Shown here: positions 37,101 through 46,202 of the stretch, piece by piece
Layout: each line of letters begins with the position of its first letter
Position numbering within the stretch: the stretch's first letter is position 1
NCBI RefSeq assembly: GCF_042310355.1
Contig: NZ_JBHJMR010000007.1
Location: forward strand, 62,001 to 126,000
Reading direction: 5' to 3'
Length of the DNA stretch: 64,000 bases
From: Wenzhouxiangella sp042310355
GTDB taxonomy: Bacteria; Pseudomonadota; Gammaproteobacteria; Xanthomonadales; Wenzhouxiangellaceae
The notes under the pieces: model-generated
Told to the model about the DNA's origin: nothing
The model's database searches: none
The model's input: the letters and a program-made list of their open reading frames with translations, nothing else
Made by a program: the position numbers and the translations under genes

Positions 37101-37996
37101 ATCGCCGTGGGGTGGTTGTGCGTTTCGACCTTGATCTGGATATGCGCGCGCCCGGGACGATGGGTGTAGGCGGGCCGATCGGACGCGGTCGCCAGGACCT
37201 GTACGTCGAAACCCTCCACTACGGCGGCATTGTCGTCGTAGGCCACCAGGGTGGCGTCCGGCGTGGCCGCATGGGTACTTCGAATGAGCCCGAACAACGA
37301 ACCCTCGACGGGCTGGCCGTCGACGCTCCAGTCGGCGTTGAAGATCTTGTGACGGCAGTGTTCGGAGTTGGCCTGGGCGAACATCATCAGCTCGGCATCG
37401 CTGGGGTCGCGACCCATGCGCCGGTAGGCGTCGACCAGGTAATCGATTTCGTCGTCGCTCAGGGCCAGCCCGAGCCGACGGTTGTGATCTGAAAGCGTGG
37501 CAGCGGCGTCGGCGCCGAGTTCGATAACGCCCAATCCGCCGGGTTCGCGCTGGTCGAACCAATGCCGGAGGCCGGCCAGATCATCGAGAATGACCTGTGT
37601 CATGCGATCGTGCAGGCAGCGGCGAGCCGGCCCTGACAGCTCGCGGGCGTCGATACCGGTAAGTTCGTAGACCGTGGCGTGCTCCAGGCGGGAAAACCCC
37701 TCCAGACCGCAGCGGGTCAGGATATCGCCGGCCTTGCTGGCCCAGGGCGTCACCGTTCCCGGCCTCGGGACGACTAGCAGCTGGTTCGCGGATAGCGCAG
37801 CGGCGGCGAACGGCTCAGCCGAAAGCAGCGATAGCAGGTGATTGTGCTGCGGCTCGGCCGGCAGCGACGGGGCATCGACCAGGAACAACGCCCGGGCCTT
37901 CAGGCCGATATCGCGCCGTTCGAGCGAAGACAGCTCGGCCGCGAGCCGGGAAAGACGAAACGGCGGCAGCGAGTCCCTGCCGAGCAGGACAATCAT
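34160..37996 (-). CDS. purL: Phosphoribosylformylglycinamidine synthase PurL (large, single-chain)
   Basis: A 1,278-residue enzyme for the fourth step of purine synthesis, converting FGAR to FGAM with ATP and glutamine. The N-terminal PurS-like domain (MIVLLGRDSLPPFRLSRL) is followed by the two AIRS-like halves (AQANSEHCRHKIFN; HNHPTAISPDPGAATGSGGE) and a C-terminal class I glutaminase: the nucleophile is the Cys in GVCNGCQM, with the HPE motif in PHPERLLRA. Length matches the gammaproteobacterial large form. I use the ATG at 37996, not the TTG at 38020. It may read through into the membrane-protein gene. Confidence 0.97.
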   Translation of the reverse strand: MIVLLGRDSLPPFRLSRLAAELSSLERRDIGLKARALFLVDAPSLPAEPQHNHLLSLLSAEPFAAAALSANQLLVVPRPGTVTPWASKAGDILTRCGLEGFSRLEHATVYELTGIDARELSGPARRCLHDRMTQVILDDLAGLRHWFDQREPGGLGVIELGADAAATLSDHNRRLGLALSDDEIDYLVDAYRRMGRDPSDAELMMFAQANSEHCRHKIFNADWSVDGQPVEGSLFGLIRSTHAATPDATLVAYDDNAAVVEGFDVQVLATASDRPAYTHRPGRAHIQIKVETHNHPTAISPDPGAATGSGGEIRDESATGRGARPIAALCGFSVSDLRIPDWVQPWERTGSQPDRMASALEIMRDGPIGAARFNNEFGRPLLLGYFRTFSARIGDRLWGYHKPIMIAGGSGMIADGQTHKKPLAAGDRVIVLGGPAMLIGLGGGAASSMSSGQSDADLDFASVQRGNPEMQRRAQEVIDRCWLQGEANPIKSIHDVGAGGLSNALPELLHDGGVGGRLELREIPTNDPALSPVELWCNEAQERYVLAVAPDDLDRFAALCERERCPWADLGEATEEGRLLLSDRLGERPAVDMPLEVLLGKPPRMHRDAFSDRLALEIGSLDDVSIDQAAERVLALPSVGSKQFLITIGDRTVGGLSVRDQMVGPHQVPVADCAISLLDYDGHAGTAMAMGERTPLAVQDSAAAARVAVGEVLTNLAGVCVRALSHVKLSANWMAAAGAPGQDAALRAAVEAVASLCPQLELSIPVGKDSLSMQTVWSEGEEQRRMIAPVSLIVSAFAPVSDVRRHVTPQLQAGPGSQLVLIDLGRQRLGGSALAQVFSRQLGEVPDVDDPALLKAAFEAVQHLVGSGQVLACHDRSDGGLFTTVLEMALAGRRGLHLDLGDSAADPLAVLFNEELGLVMQVADGELASVEAALADAGLGACTSVIGRVGDGTRLEIMAGDRTLLSRDLSDLARRWAETSYRMQRLRDHPECAEEEYRAVADFDRTGLVSKLTFELPSPVAVHTGARPRVAILREQGVNGQREMARAFMAAGFEAVDVHMSDLEHGRQSLADFHGLAACGGFSFGDVLGAGQGWARSILFNAALRDAFQAFFEDPGRFALGVCNGCQMLSALREIIPGTADWPDFVVNRSRQFEARLSQVEIEDSTSLFFAGMAGSRLPIVTAHGEGRARFAGESLAGLPVAVRYVMADGAPALRYPDNPNGSPDGITGLSSSTGRATIMMPHPERLLRAVNYSWAPAEWGELSPWMKMFHNARSWLE

Positions 37997-38090
37997 TCGT
38001 GACCCCGTGAGAACGCTCAAGTGAACGCGCCATTATAGGGCACGCGGTCGGTTGAATGCCCGGACCGACGGCGCGGCCCGGGCGGGAGGC

Positions 38091-38825
38091 TCACTCGGCC
38101 GAGGCCTGTCCGTTACCGAGGCCTTCGAGGCGCTGTCGAAGCTGCTGCGGGGGCACGTAACCGGGAATCATGTCGCCGTTGGCCGTCATCATCGAAGGCG
38201 TGCCGGTCACGCCCAGCGACTTGCCCAGCCGGTAGTGTTCCTCCACCGGGTTGTCGCATTTCGCCTGAGGCGGCTGCTGGCCGGCCTTGGCGGTGTTCAT
38301 CGCGCTTTGCCGGTCGTCCGCGCACCAGACCGAGACCATCGTGTCAAAGGTCTCCGAGCCCGCGCCGGCGCGGGGAAAGGCGAGATAGTTGATGCGAATG
38401 CCCTCGTCGATGTATTCATCGATCTGCTCGTGCAGCCGACGGCAATAGCCACAATCCGTGTCCGTGAAAACCATCAATTCATACTCGGCATCCTCGGGAC
38501 CGAAAGACACCATCTGCGATTCGTCCAGGTCAGCGAGCTTCTCCCGGCGCAGGACGGCCTTGGCGGAGTCCGTCAGGTCGGTCTGGGTCTCCAGGTCGAT
38601 CATTCGACCCTGCACCAGGTAGCGTCCGTCCTCGCTCATGTAGAGGATCTCGTTGTTGAGCTGAACCTCCATCATCCCCGGCACCGGCGTCTCGGCGATG
38701 GAGAGCGTCTCGATCTCCGGCACCAGCGAACGCACCCGTTCCTCGATGGCGCTTTCGTCGGCGGCCGTGACCGGCAGGGCCAGCACCATGCCCATCGCGG
38801 CAATCACTCCTGTAAGGCTTTTCAT
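38091..38825 (-). CDS. dsbC: Periplasmic disulfide isomerase DsbC
   Basis: A 244-residue exported thioredoxin-fold protein that reshuffles wrong disulfides and depends on DsbD for reduction. The signal peptide ends near ALPVTA (residue 21). An N-terminal dimerisation domain (about 22-80) precedes the catalytic domain with the active site CGYC (Cys125, Cys128), a second Cys pair (VWCADD and AKCDNP) and the cis-Pro loop GTPSM. AGGAG precedes the ATG. Its position after xerD matches E. coli (xerD-dsbC). It likely serves secreted disulfide proteins such as those passing through the T2SS. Confidence 0.95.
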   Translation of the reverse strand: MKSLTGVIAAMGMVLALPVTAADESAIEERVRSLVPEIETLSIAETPVPGMMEVQLNNEILYMSEDGRYLVQGRMIDLETQTDLTDSAKAVLRREKLADLDESQMVSFGPEDAEYELMVFTDTDCGYCRRLHEQIDEYIDEGIRINYLAFPRAGAGSETFDTMVSVWCADDRQSAMNTAKAGQQPPQAKCDNPVEEHYRLGKSLGVTGTPSMMTANGDMIPGYVPPQQLRQRLEGLGNGQASAE

Positions 38826-38939
38826 TGGGATCTCCTAAAAAACAGTTTCTGTCGGGCCGATGGTTCGGCATCGCGCATGATAGCCGAGCACGGCGATTGC
38901 TTCATTGGAACGCGACGTGTCCGACAAGTTTCAACCAAT

Positions 38940-39862
38940 TCATCCGCGCGGATGATGGCGTTGATGGAGGGACTTCAAGCGGGAGCGGGACACGTGCGTG
39001 TAGATCTGCGTGGTCGCCAGGTCGGCGTGACCGAGCAACATCTGGACCACCCGCAGATCGGCGCCGTTGTCGAGCAGATGCGTGGCGAAGCTGTGCCGGA
39101 GCCGGTGGGGGTGCACCGGCTCATCAATACCGGCGCGGACCGCCAGGTCCCGTATGCGCGCCCAGATCGCCTGCCGGGACAAAGCCCGCCCCGTGCGGGA
39201 AACAAATACCCAGTCTCCCTGCGGTTTGAGCTCAGGTCGCATCGACAGCCAGCACCTGAGGACTTCGCAGGCCGTCTCGCCCAGCGGCACAAGGCGCTCG
39301 CGCCCACCCTTGCCGACAACTCGAACCACGCCCTGACCGAGATTCAATCGCGCCAGGGTGAGCGCGGCGAGTTCGGAAACCCGCATGCCGGAGGCGTAGA
39401 GCGTCTCGAGGATGGCTCGGTCGCGGAGACCCAGCGGCGCCTTCATGTCCGGAGCCGCCAGCAGCGCCTCGACCTCGCTGGCGCTCATTGTCCCGGGCAA
39501 GGCCCTTGGGCGGCGCGGACCCTCGAGATCAAGCATCGGATCGACGGCAATCAGCCGCTCGCGCCGTGCCCAGGCAAAGAACTGGCGCAGGCAGGACAAC
39601 TGGCGAACGATACTGCTGGTGTTGGCGCCGGAGCGCATTCTGGAGGCGAGGAAGTCGAGCACTTCAGCCCGGGAGGCGGCCGTAGCCCCGGGCACTTGGC
39701 CAAAAAACTGCTTCAGATCGCGCCGATAGGCATCCGTGGTTGCCGGCGAGACGCCGCGCTCGGCCCACAGAGCGTCGAGGAAGGAATCGATCATCGATCG
39801 ATCCGGATGATGGGGGGATTCGGGGGCGGCATGTTCCGCCCCCGAGCGCGTACCCGGGTCGC

Positions 39863-39866
<4 letters not shown>
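38940..39866 (-). CDS. xerD: Site-specific tyrosine recombinase XerD
   Basis: A 308-residue recombinase that, with XerC, resolves chromosome dimers at dif under FtsK control. The SAM-like N-terminal domain (FLDALWAERGVSPATTDAYRRDL) precedes the catalytic domain with Arg162, Lys187, His254-x-x-Arg257, His280 and nucleophile Tyr289 (TTQIYTHVS). The TTG at 39866 overlaps the stop of the Lys-rich gene by 4 bases (TTGA); a shorter form would start at the ATG 39794 (MIDSFLDALW), closer to E. coli. It is a housekeeping Xer rather than an integrase, judging by length and the dsbC neighbour. Confidence 0.92.
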
Positions 39867-40516
<650 letters not shown>

Positions 40517-40550
40517 GATACTGACCTCCCTGGGTCGTGATCAGGATTAT

Positions 40551-41822
40551 CTAACTACTCGCCCGGCGAGAGTCTTCATTGCGGATATGATTGATCCACT
40601 CCCTCGCAGCAGTTGCTACTCTGCCATAATCCGTGGCTTCGTTAAAGGCTTCAAGAGCACCTTCACGGTCGCCGGAGTTATAGCGAGCCGTTCCAAGCAG
40701 CAGATAAGCGTTACCAGTCTGATTGTCTGAAAGGCCTCCAAGCTCGACGGCTCGGTCCAGCGCTTCGACCGCCTCATCCCAACGTTCCTGGTCGGTCAGA
40801 ATGAAGGCACGTTGCAAATCGATCTTGCCATCGCTGGACTGGGCACCGGCTCGCTCGTATGCATCCAGTGCTCTTTCGAGCTCCCGGGCCTCGTACCATG
40901 CGCCACCGGTCATCTCCCAGTTGCGCCGGGTGTCTTCGACGATGCCCTCTTCGAGGCCTTCGAGCAGCACTTCGGCGGCCTTGCGCGGAAAATCGAACTC
41001 CTGCTGAAGACTGGCCAGCTGCATGTATTCACCCTGCTTGTTCAGCAGGCCCTTACGATGCGCGAGCGAGAGCACAGCCATGGAGTCGCGATTGCGATCG
41101 AGCTGAACGTAGACCGACGCGAGCTGGGTCCAGTAGTCCTTCTTGTCCGGATTCATGCGAATCAGGGTCTGGAGCACGTCGGACGCCTGGTCGTACTCTT
41201 CAAGCTCGAAATGCATGCCGAGCTTGAGCTGGTACCAGTTTTCCTTCGGCTCGTCCGACATCGTGATGGCCCGGTCGATCGCTTCGATCGCGTTGCGGAA
41301 CTCGTCGATCTGCGCGTGGATGCTGGCCTTCATGACCCAGACATCGACCTTGTTGCGCTGGTCGTCGGGGGTGACGCAGAACCAGATATCGAGCTGATCG
41401 AGTGCGTCCTGGAAGCGATCGGTGGTGTAGTACAGCTGCGCGACCTGGAGAATCATCTCGTAATGCTGGTTATTGGGCAGCTGATTCAGGTCGATGGCGC
41501 GCTTGAACAGGTTGATCGCTTCTTCGTAGTTCTCTTGCTGGGCACGCACGAACGCCATCGCCTGGAGAATCGTGGCCCGGGCGTACTCGTCGGTGCGATT
41601 GCGTTCCAGCAGGGATTCCAGCGCGGGATACGCCTCGGCGTAATTGTCCTCGCCGATCATCTCGTAGATATCACTGAGGCGGTTGTAGGTCCGCTCGGTC
41701 AACGCCCCGGCAGACACTTCGCGTTCAACGCCACACTGGTATCCCGCCACCTCGGTCTGCGCCAGCGCCTGACCGGAAGCCACGAAAAGTGCGCTCAACA
41801 AAAGGAGATTGGCAGTCTTCAT
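40551..41822 (-). CDS. Tetratricopeptide-repeat protein of the TonB/TtpC cluster
   Basis: A 423-residue exported TPR protein: signal peptide ending SGQALAQ (residue 22), then about eight to ten TPR-like helical pairs (for example NYEEAINLFKRAIDLN, EFRNAIEAIDRAITM, RWDEAVEALDRAVEL and REGALEAFNEATDYG). It is the last gene of the six-gene operon and overlaps tonB by 4 bases. A periplasmic TPR protein is often found in this TonB cluster type, probably as a scaffold for TonB or its receptors; its mechanism is not established as far as I know. Confidence 0.85.
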   Translation of the reverse strand: MKTANLLLLSALFVASGQALAQTEVAGYQCGVEREVSAGALTERTYNRLSDIYEMIGEDNYAEAYPALESLLERNRTDEYARATILQAMAFVRAQQENYEEAINLFKRAIDLNQLPNNQHYEMILQVAQLYYTTDRFQDALDQLDIWFCVTPDDQRNKVDVWVMKASIHAQIDEFRNAIEAIDRAITMSDEPKENWYQLKLGMHFELEEYDQASDVLQTLIRMNPDKKDYWTQLASVYVQLDRNRDSMAVLSLAHRKGLLNKQGEYMQLASLQQEFDFPRKAAEVLLEGLEEGIVEDTRRNWEMTGGAWYEARELERALDAYERAGAQSSDGKIDLQRAFILTDQERWDEAVEALDRAVELGGLSDNQTGNAYLLLGTARYNSGDREGALEAFNEATDYGRVATAAREWINHIRNEDSRRASS

Positions 41823-42457
41823 CGTAGGTCGTCCAGGGAGAAGTCGATGGTCTGGGTTGCCTGGCGTTCGACCGCCTGGCCGTCGACCACGCGCGGCTTG
41901 AACTTCCAGCGCAGAATTGCGCGAATGGCCTCGCGATCAAATACGCGCGGCGGCTTGGAATCGATCACCCGCGGCGACCGGACCGACCCCGTTTCGTCGA
42001 TCGTGAACTGAATCGTCACGTAGCCTTCCAGCTGCGCCACGGCGGCGTCGCGCGGATACTGGGGCTGAATGCGTACCAGGGGCACGACATCGCCTTCGGC
42101 GTTGCGATCACCCTGGCTCATGGAGCCGAGGAAAGGCCCGGTTCCCGACATCGAGAGGTCAAGATCGGGCATATCCAGATTGGGCATGTCCTGGGGCTGC
42201 TGCTCCATCTCGGCGATTTCCATATCCGGCGGCGGCGGCGGCTCTTCCGGCGGCGGCGGCGGCGGCGGACGGCGGCGGTCGCGGGTTTCGACCGTTTCGT
42301 CGATATCCACGGGGCCGAAGCGAATGCCCGGCGGCGGCTCCAGCTGTTCGCGCTCCCCGGATGTACCGGAGATCAGCAAATGCATGACGTAGAAAGTCAC
42401 CAACGTGACCACGACGGCCAGCACAACGGCGACAGCGTATCGAATTCCAGTGCCCAT
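41819..42457 (-). CDS. tonB: Energy transducer TonB
   Basis: A 212-residue TonB: an N-terminal membrane anchor (about 6-30), a Pro/Glu-rich spanning region (RRRPPPPPPPEEPPPPPD, about 62-80; short compared with E. coli TonB) and a C-terminal TonB domain (VRIQPQYPRDAAVAQLEGYVTIQFTIDE, quoted in part, to LRWKFKPRVVDG) that touches the TonB boxes of outer-membrane receptors. Its neighbours (exbD, exbB, ttpC) form the energising complex. It starts 2 bases after exbD ends and overlaps the TPR gene by 4. Confidence 0.93.
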   Translation of the reverse strand: MGTGIRYAVAVVLAVVVTLVTFYVMHLLISGTSGEREQLEPPPGIRFGPVDIDETVETRDRRRPPPPPPPEEPPPPPDMEIAEMEQQPQDMPNLDMPDLDLSMSGTGPFLGSMSQGDRNAEGDVVPLVRIQPQYPRDAAVAQLEGYVTIQFTIDETGSVRSPRVIDSKPPRVFDREAIRAILRWKFKPRVVDGQAVERQATQTIDFSLDDLR

Positions 42458-42459
42458 GA

Positions 42460-42867
42460 TTACCTCCCGCCTTCCGGCTCGGCAGAGACCGAGATCCGGC
42501 TGATGCCGGCGGCCTGCACCTGGTCCATGACCTCAACGAGCATTCCGGTTCTCGCGCCCCGATCGGCGATCAGGACAACCGCCGATTCCGGGTTCTCCGC
42601 CCGGGCGCGCTCGACTTCGGGCCGCACTTCGTGAATTTCGATCTGCTGCTTGTTCATCCAGATCTCGTCGTTGTCCCGTATGGCAATTAGAACATTGCCC
42701 TGGGGTCTTGGTTCCGCGGTGATCGCCATGGGCTTGTCGACCTCCACCCCGGTCTCGCGAATGAACGACGTCGTTACGATGAAAAAGATCAGCATGATGA
42801 ACACGATATCCAACATCGGCGTGATGTTGATCTCGGGCTCGTCCTTTGTTGCGTGTCTGCGTGCCAT
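42460..42867 (-). CDS. exbD: Biopolymer transport protein ExbD
   Basis: A 135-residue bitopic protein beginning MARRHATKDEPEINITPMLDIVFIMLIFFIVTT (quoted in full as two adjacent motifs, INITPMLD and the membrane helix). Asp20 in TPMLDIVFIML is the proton-conducting Asp of ExbD/TolR. The periplasmic domain (about 45-135) is complete. It works with the adjacent ExbB to energise TonB. A 33-base gap separates it from exbB. Confidence 0.94.
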   Translation of the reverse strand: MARRHATKDEPEINITPMLDIVFIMLIFFIVTTSFIRETGVEVDKPMAITAEPRPQGNVLIAIRDNDEIWMNKQQIEIHEVRPEVERARAENPESAVVLIADRGARTGMLVEVMDQVQAAGISRISVSAEPEGGR

Positions 42868-42900
42868 GTTCTAGTCAACCTGTTTTCGACGCCGATGGTG

Positions 42901-43425
42901 TCAATCGAATCGGAGCAAATCCTCGAGACGCTCGGTCTCGATTTCGGCCTTGCGCTCGAGGTACGAACCGAAGTACAGCCCCGACAGGGCCGCGACCATG
43001 CCCGACATGGTGGGAATGGTGGCCTGCGAGACGCCGGCGGCCATGGCGCGGGCGTTGCCCGTGCCGAAGAAGGCCATGACGTCGAACACCGCCACCATGC
43101 CCGTCACCGTTCCGAGAAGCCCAAGCAGGGGGCAAATGGCGATAAGCGTCTGGATGGTTCGGACGTTGCCCTTCATTTCCACCGACAGCTGGCTGATCAA
43201 CTCCTCGCGGATCCGGCTGGCGTGCCAGGACTGGTGATCCTTCCGCTCTTGCCAAAGGTCGAGAATGTCCTTGCGACGCGCAGGCAGAACACGGAAGTAG
43301 TACCAGAAGCGCTCCAGGATCAGTGTCCACATCATCAGGAGCACGACGAGGATCGCCCAGAGGACGTCCCCGCCGAGCTCGATGAAGGCCCGGATTGATT
43401 CGAAGAAATTAGCTAGCGCTACCAT
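42901..43425 (-). CDS. exbB: ExbB/TolQ-family proton channel (ExbB2-type)
   Basis: A 174-residue (from ATG 43425; 182 from ATG 43449) MotA/TolQ/ExbB protein with an N-terminal membrane helix (LWAILVVLLMMWTLILERFWYYF region) and the conserved LIAICPLLGLLGTVTGM block followed by TIPTMSGMVAALSGLYFGS. Small ExbB proteins of this kind go with TtpC in TonB2-type systems. Both possible starts overlap the ttpC end (17 or 41 bases). It is distinct from TolQ at the window start. Confidence 0.9.
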   Translation of the reverse strand: MVALANFFESIRAFIELGGDVLWAILVVLLMMWTLILERFWYYFRVLPARRKDILDLWQERKDHQSWHASRIREELISQLSVEMKGNVRTIQTLIAICPLLGLLGTVTGMVAVFDVMAFFGTGNARAMAAGVSQATIPTMSGMVAALSGLYFGSYLERKAEIETERLEDLLRFD

Positions 43426-44767
43426 GGCGACGCTCTGCGAGTCGTGCAATGATGCCGGCCGATTGCTCTTCCAGGATCTGGATCAGCGCGCGGCTGCGGC
43501 TTTGCAGCAGACTGTGAAGAATCGTCAGCGGAATGGCAACCGTCAGACCCAGGACCGTGGTGATCAGGGCCATCGAGATACCGCCGGCCATCATGCGCGG
43601 ATCGCCCGTGCCGAACAGGGTGATCTGCTGGAAGGTGACGATCATGCCGACGACCGTACCCAGCAGACCGATCAGCGGCGCGACCACGTAGAGCACCTTG
43701 ATCAGCGGCAGCCCGGATTCCAGTGGCGCGGTTTCGCGCAGGATGGCTTCGTCGAGCTTGAGCTCGAGGGTTTCGACATCCTGATCCGGGTTGTCCTGGT
43801 AGACCTTCAGCACGCGGCCCAGGGCGTTGCCCTCGTCGGCCTCCTCGCGCTTGAGCTGGCGCTTGATGGCGTTGCCCTTCAGACCCAGCACGATGCCGCG
43901 CCAGAGCGCGAACAACACGCCGAAGATGCCCAAGGCGATGATCACGTAGCCCACCTCGGCACCCTGGCGGACACGTTCGCCGAGCGTCGGCGCTCGCACG
44001 ACCTGCGCGAGGATGGCGCCGCGGGTGCCGTCGATGGCCATGTCGACCACTTCGTCTCCGGAGGCGTCCTGGAGGTTCTGCGCCAGGCGCTGAAAGCGGC
44101 CGGCCGGCTGGCGCGGCAGCTCGACGAGCAGGCCCTGATCGCCGTCCCACTGCAGGAACTTGCCGTTGGAAACGACGTTGAATACGCCGACCCGAATGAC
44201 CTGACGGTCTTCTTCCTTGACGCCGTCGGCGTTGATGATATCGGAGTTGAACTCGACCACCTTGCCGGACTCGGTGATCTCGCGCACCATCTCATACCAC
44301 ATCTGGCGCAGCTCACCGACAGTCGGCAATTCGCTTGCCTGGGCGAGCTCGGCGAAGAACTCCGAACGACCCGGCAGCTGGGCACTGACCATCGACTCCT
44401 GCAGGTTGCCCCGCATGTCGCCGGCGACCTGGCGGACAACGCCGAACAGTTCGCCGAGGTTGCCCATGCGCTCGTCAAGGGTGGTCTCGAGTTCAACCAG
44501 CTCGAGCTCATTCTCGTCGAACTCGTTCTGCAGACGGTCGGAGCGCTCCTCCTCGGCCTGCAACTCGGCCCGCGCCTGCTCGAGGAGCTGGCGCTGGTTG
44601 TTGCGCTGGTCGATGAATTCCTGCAGGCGCTGCTGGTCAACGCGCTGTTCTTCCTGGGCGGCCTGCTGGACGCGCTGCAGCAATTCGTCGAGGGTTTCCT
44701 GGGCGCTGGCCGCGAACGGCATCGCCAGCGCCAGAAGTGCGATAAGAACTCTATTCTTGGTCATCAT
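43409..44767 (-). CDS. ttpC: TtpC-like large ExbB-family protein
   Basis: A 452-residue protein with a signal peptide (ending AASAQ, residue 23), a periplasmic coiled-coil region (about 25-120: LLQRVQQAAQEEQRVDQQRLQEF and onward), a beta-rich middle, and a C-terminal ExbB-like domain with three membrane helices and the PLIGLLGTVVGMIVTF block. This is the layout of TtpC, which in Vibrio is required for TonB2-dependent iron uptake. It overlaps the DUF3450-like gene by 4 bases. Operon order DUF3450-ttpC-exbB-exbD-tonB-TPR matches this class. Confidence 0.9.
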   Translation of the reverse strand: MMTKNRVLIALLALAMPFAASAQETLDELLQRVQQAAQEEQRVDQQRLQEFIDQRNNQRQLLEQARAELQAEEERSDRLQNEFDENELELVELETTLDERMGNLGELFGVVRQVAGDMRGNLQESMVSAQLPGRSEFFAELAQASELPTVGELRQMWYEMVREITESGKVVEFNSDIINADGVKEEDRQVIRVGVFNVVSNGKFLQWDGDQGLLVELPRQPAGRFQRLAQNLQDASGDEVVDMAIDGTRGAILAQVVRAPTLGERVRQGAEVGYVIIALGIFGVLFALWRGIVLGLKGNAIKRQLKREEADEGNALGRVLKVYQDNPDQDVETLELKLDEAILRETAPLESGLPLIKVLYVVAPLIGLLGTVVGMIVTFQQITLFGTGDPRMMAGGISMALITTVLGLTVAIPLTILHSLLQSRSRALIQILEEQSAGIIARLAERRHGSAS

Positions 44768-45531
44768 TCACTCTCCGGGGCGGGCACGGGCAGCCGAATC
44801 AAGTCGGGTGCGACCTGGTTTCTGGCAATCGCCAGGCCGTCGCTGACCGGCAGCCCGTAGCTGTCGTCAAGCTGCTCGAACTGGCGGCTGTTCGGATTCC
44901 ACCAACCGGTGGTATTCCCGTCAAGGGACTGCCAGAACACCAGGGTGCGACCGACGCGCAGGAATTCCACCTGCTGACCGTCGGGAAGCGCGCCACGATA
45001 GGCTTCCATCGTACGCCCGTATTCCAGCTCGGCCTGGTAGGCCTCGATGATGAGGCGGAATTTCTCCGAGTTGGTGATATCCGAGCGATCCAGCGTGTCG
45101 ACCACGTTCTCGGCGCGCTCGACGCGCTCCTGAAGGCGGAAAGGCACGTCAGCCCTGACCAGCTGCTCGAGCGTCTCGGCCATATCGATCATCAGCGGGA
45201 CGACGTCGCGGTTGGTCTGCTCCAGGCCGGCGAGCTGGTCGTTGATCGAGACAATCTCATCTTCCTGATTGTCGACCACCGACTGCATCTGCTCGTTATA
45301 GCGCTGAAGGCTCTCGGTTTCGGCCAGCACCTGCCGATACTCGTCGACCAGCTGCTGGGTTTCCTCGTCGAGCTGATTGATTCGTTCCTGCGTCTGCGCA
45401 GCCTGACGCGTGATCTGGTTCTCGACGTCGATACTGCGGTCAAGTACCTGCGCATTGACGGCGAAGGCGCCGAGCAACAGCCCGGAGCCCAGCACCAGCA
45501 GGCGTGAAATTGGCGTTGAATGTTGTGGCAT
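44764..45531 (-). CDS. DUF3450-family periplasmic coiled-coil protein
   Basis: A 255-residue exported protein with a signal peptide (ending AFAVNAQ, residue 28), a long coiled coil (about 35-110: NQITRQAAQTQERINQLDEETQQLVDEY and onward) and a C-terminal part with FWQSLDGNTTGWWNPNSRQFEQL, the DUF3450 signature as I recall it. It is the first gene of the TonB/TtpC operon, where this family normally sits; its molecular role is unknown but a periplasmic spacer or adaptor for TtpC is plausible. Confidence 0.87.
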   Translation of the reverse strand: MPQHSTPISRLLVLGSGLLLGAFAVNAQVLDRSIDVENQITRQAAQTQERINQLDEETQQLVDEYRQVLAETESLQRYNEQMQSVVDNQEDEIVSINDQLAGLEQTNRDVVPLMIDMAETLEQLVRADVPFRLQERVERAENVVDTLDRSDITNSEKFRLIIEAYQAELEYGRTMEAYRGALPDGQQVEFLRVGRTLVFWQSLDGNTTGWWNPNSRQFEQLDDSYGLPVSDGLAIARNQVAPDLIRLPVPAPESE

Positions 45532-45580
45532 TGTCGTATCCGCTATGCTTGAAATTCGTGGCTTTGCAAATGTCTCGGCA

Positions 45581-45609
45581 TTGGCCTAGACCGGCAATCA
45601 AACTAGAAT
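45581..45609 (+). promoter_or_regulatory. Predicted promoter for the RDD gene in the 45532-45711 spacer
   Basis: TTGGCC (45581-45586) and TAGAAT (45604-45609) are exactly 17 bases apart on the plus strand. The 180-bp divergent spacer should also hold the promoter of the TonB operon on the other strand, but I see no convincing box pair for it and no heptad repeat. Confidence 0.45.
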
Positions 45610-45711
45610 ACCGCGCACACCATCGAATTGAAAGACGATAGGTGAACGCGATCCCGCACCGGCTTGCCGGAATGCGGAACCTACCCGCATCCAGGCGCGA
45701 CGTCAAATCCT

Positions 45712-46182
45712 GTGTCAGAAAAATCGACTTCCAGCCCGCCGCCGAACCCTGATCGATTGCCCGCCTGCGGACTGTTCCGCCGTCTGGCATCAATGGTTTA
45801 CGACGCCCTCCTGGTCGTGGCACTGCTCATGGCCGCGGCGGCTCTTCTTGTCGTGCCCTACGGCGACGGGATTCCGTCGGGAACGCTCTGGTTCCAGTTT
45901 TATCTGCTGATCGTGTGCTGGGCCTACTTCGCCGTGTGTTGGCGAATGGGCGGGCAGACCGTGGGCATGAAGGCCTGGCGAATCAGGCTCCTGACGGACG
46001 ACGGGGGGAAGATCGGCTGGTCGAGCTCCGCCCTTCGCTTCCTGGCGGCCGCGCTCTCGGCGGCCCCGGCCGGGCTCGGTTATATCTGGAGCCTGTTCGA
46101 ACCGCAACGGCGAACCTGGCACGACCTGATCAGCTCGACACGCCTGGTCGTCGAGCCAAGGGTCGCGAAACGTCGCGGCTGA
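45712..46182 (+). CDS. RDD-family membrane protein
   Basis: A 156-residue (from GTG 45712) integral membrane protein with the RDD signature: LFRRLASMVYDALLVVALL in the first helix, a second helix (WFQFYLLIVCWAYFAVCW), the GGQTVGMKAWRIRLL turn, and a third hydrophobic stretch (LRFLAAALSAAPAGLGYIWSLF). Function of RDD proteins is mostly unknown; some act in ion transport. The start is uncertain: TTG 45664, GTG 45712 or the ATG before VYDAL all lack a clear SD. It is convergent with lptG, with stops 21 bases apart. Confidence 0.85.
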   Translation: MSEKSTSSPPPNPDRLPACGLFRRLASMVYDALLVVALLMAAAALLVVPYGDGIPSGTLWFQFYLLIVCWAYFAVCWRMGGQTVGMKAWRIRLLTDDGGKIGWSSSALRFLAAALSAAPAGLGYIWSLFEPQRRTWHDLISSTRLVVEPRVAKRRG

Positions 46183-46202
46183 CCGCGCCGGCCGCAGCCC
46201 GC

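Noticed and set aside
38834..38850. Possible terminator after xerD (ACAG AAA CTGT followed by six T's on the minus strand)
   Set aside because: The stem is only four base pairs and lies immediately before the dsbC SD, so it is unlikely to stop transcription.
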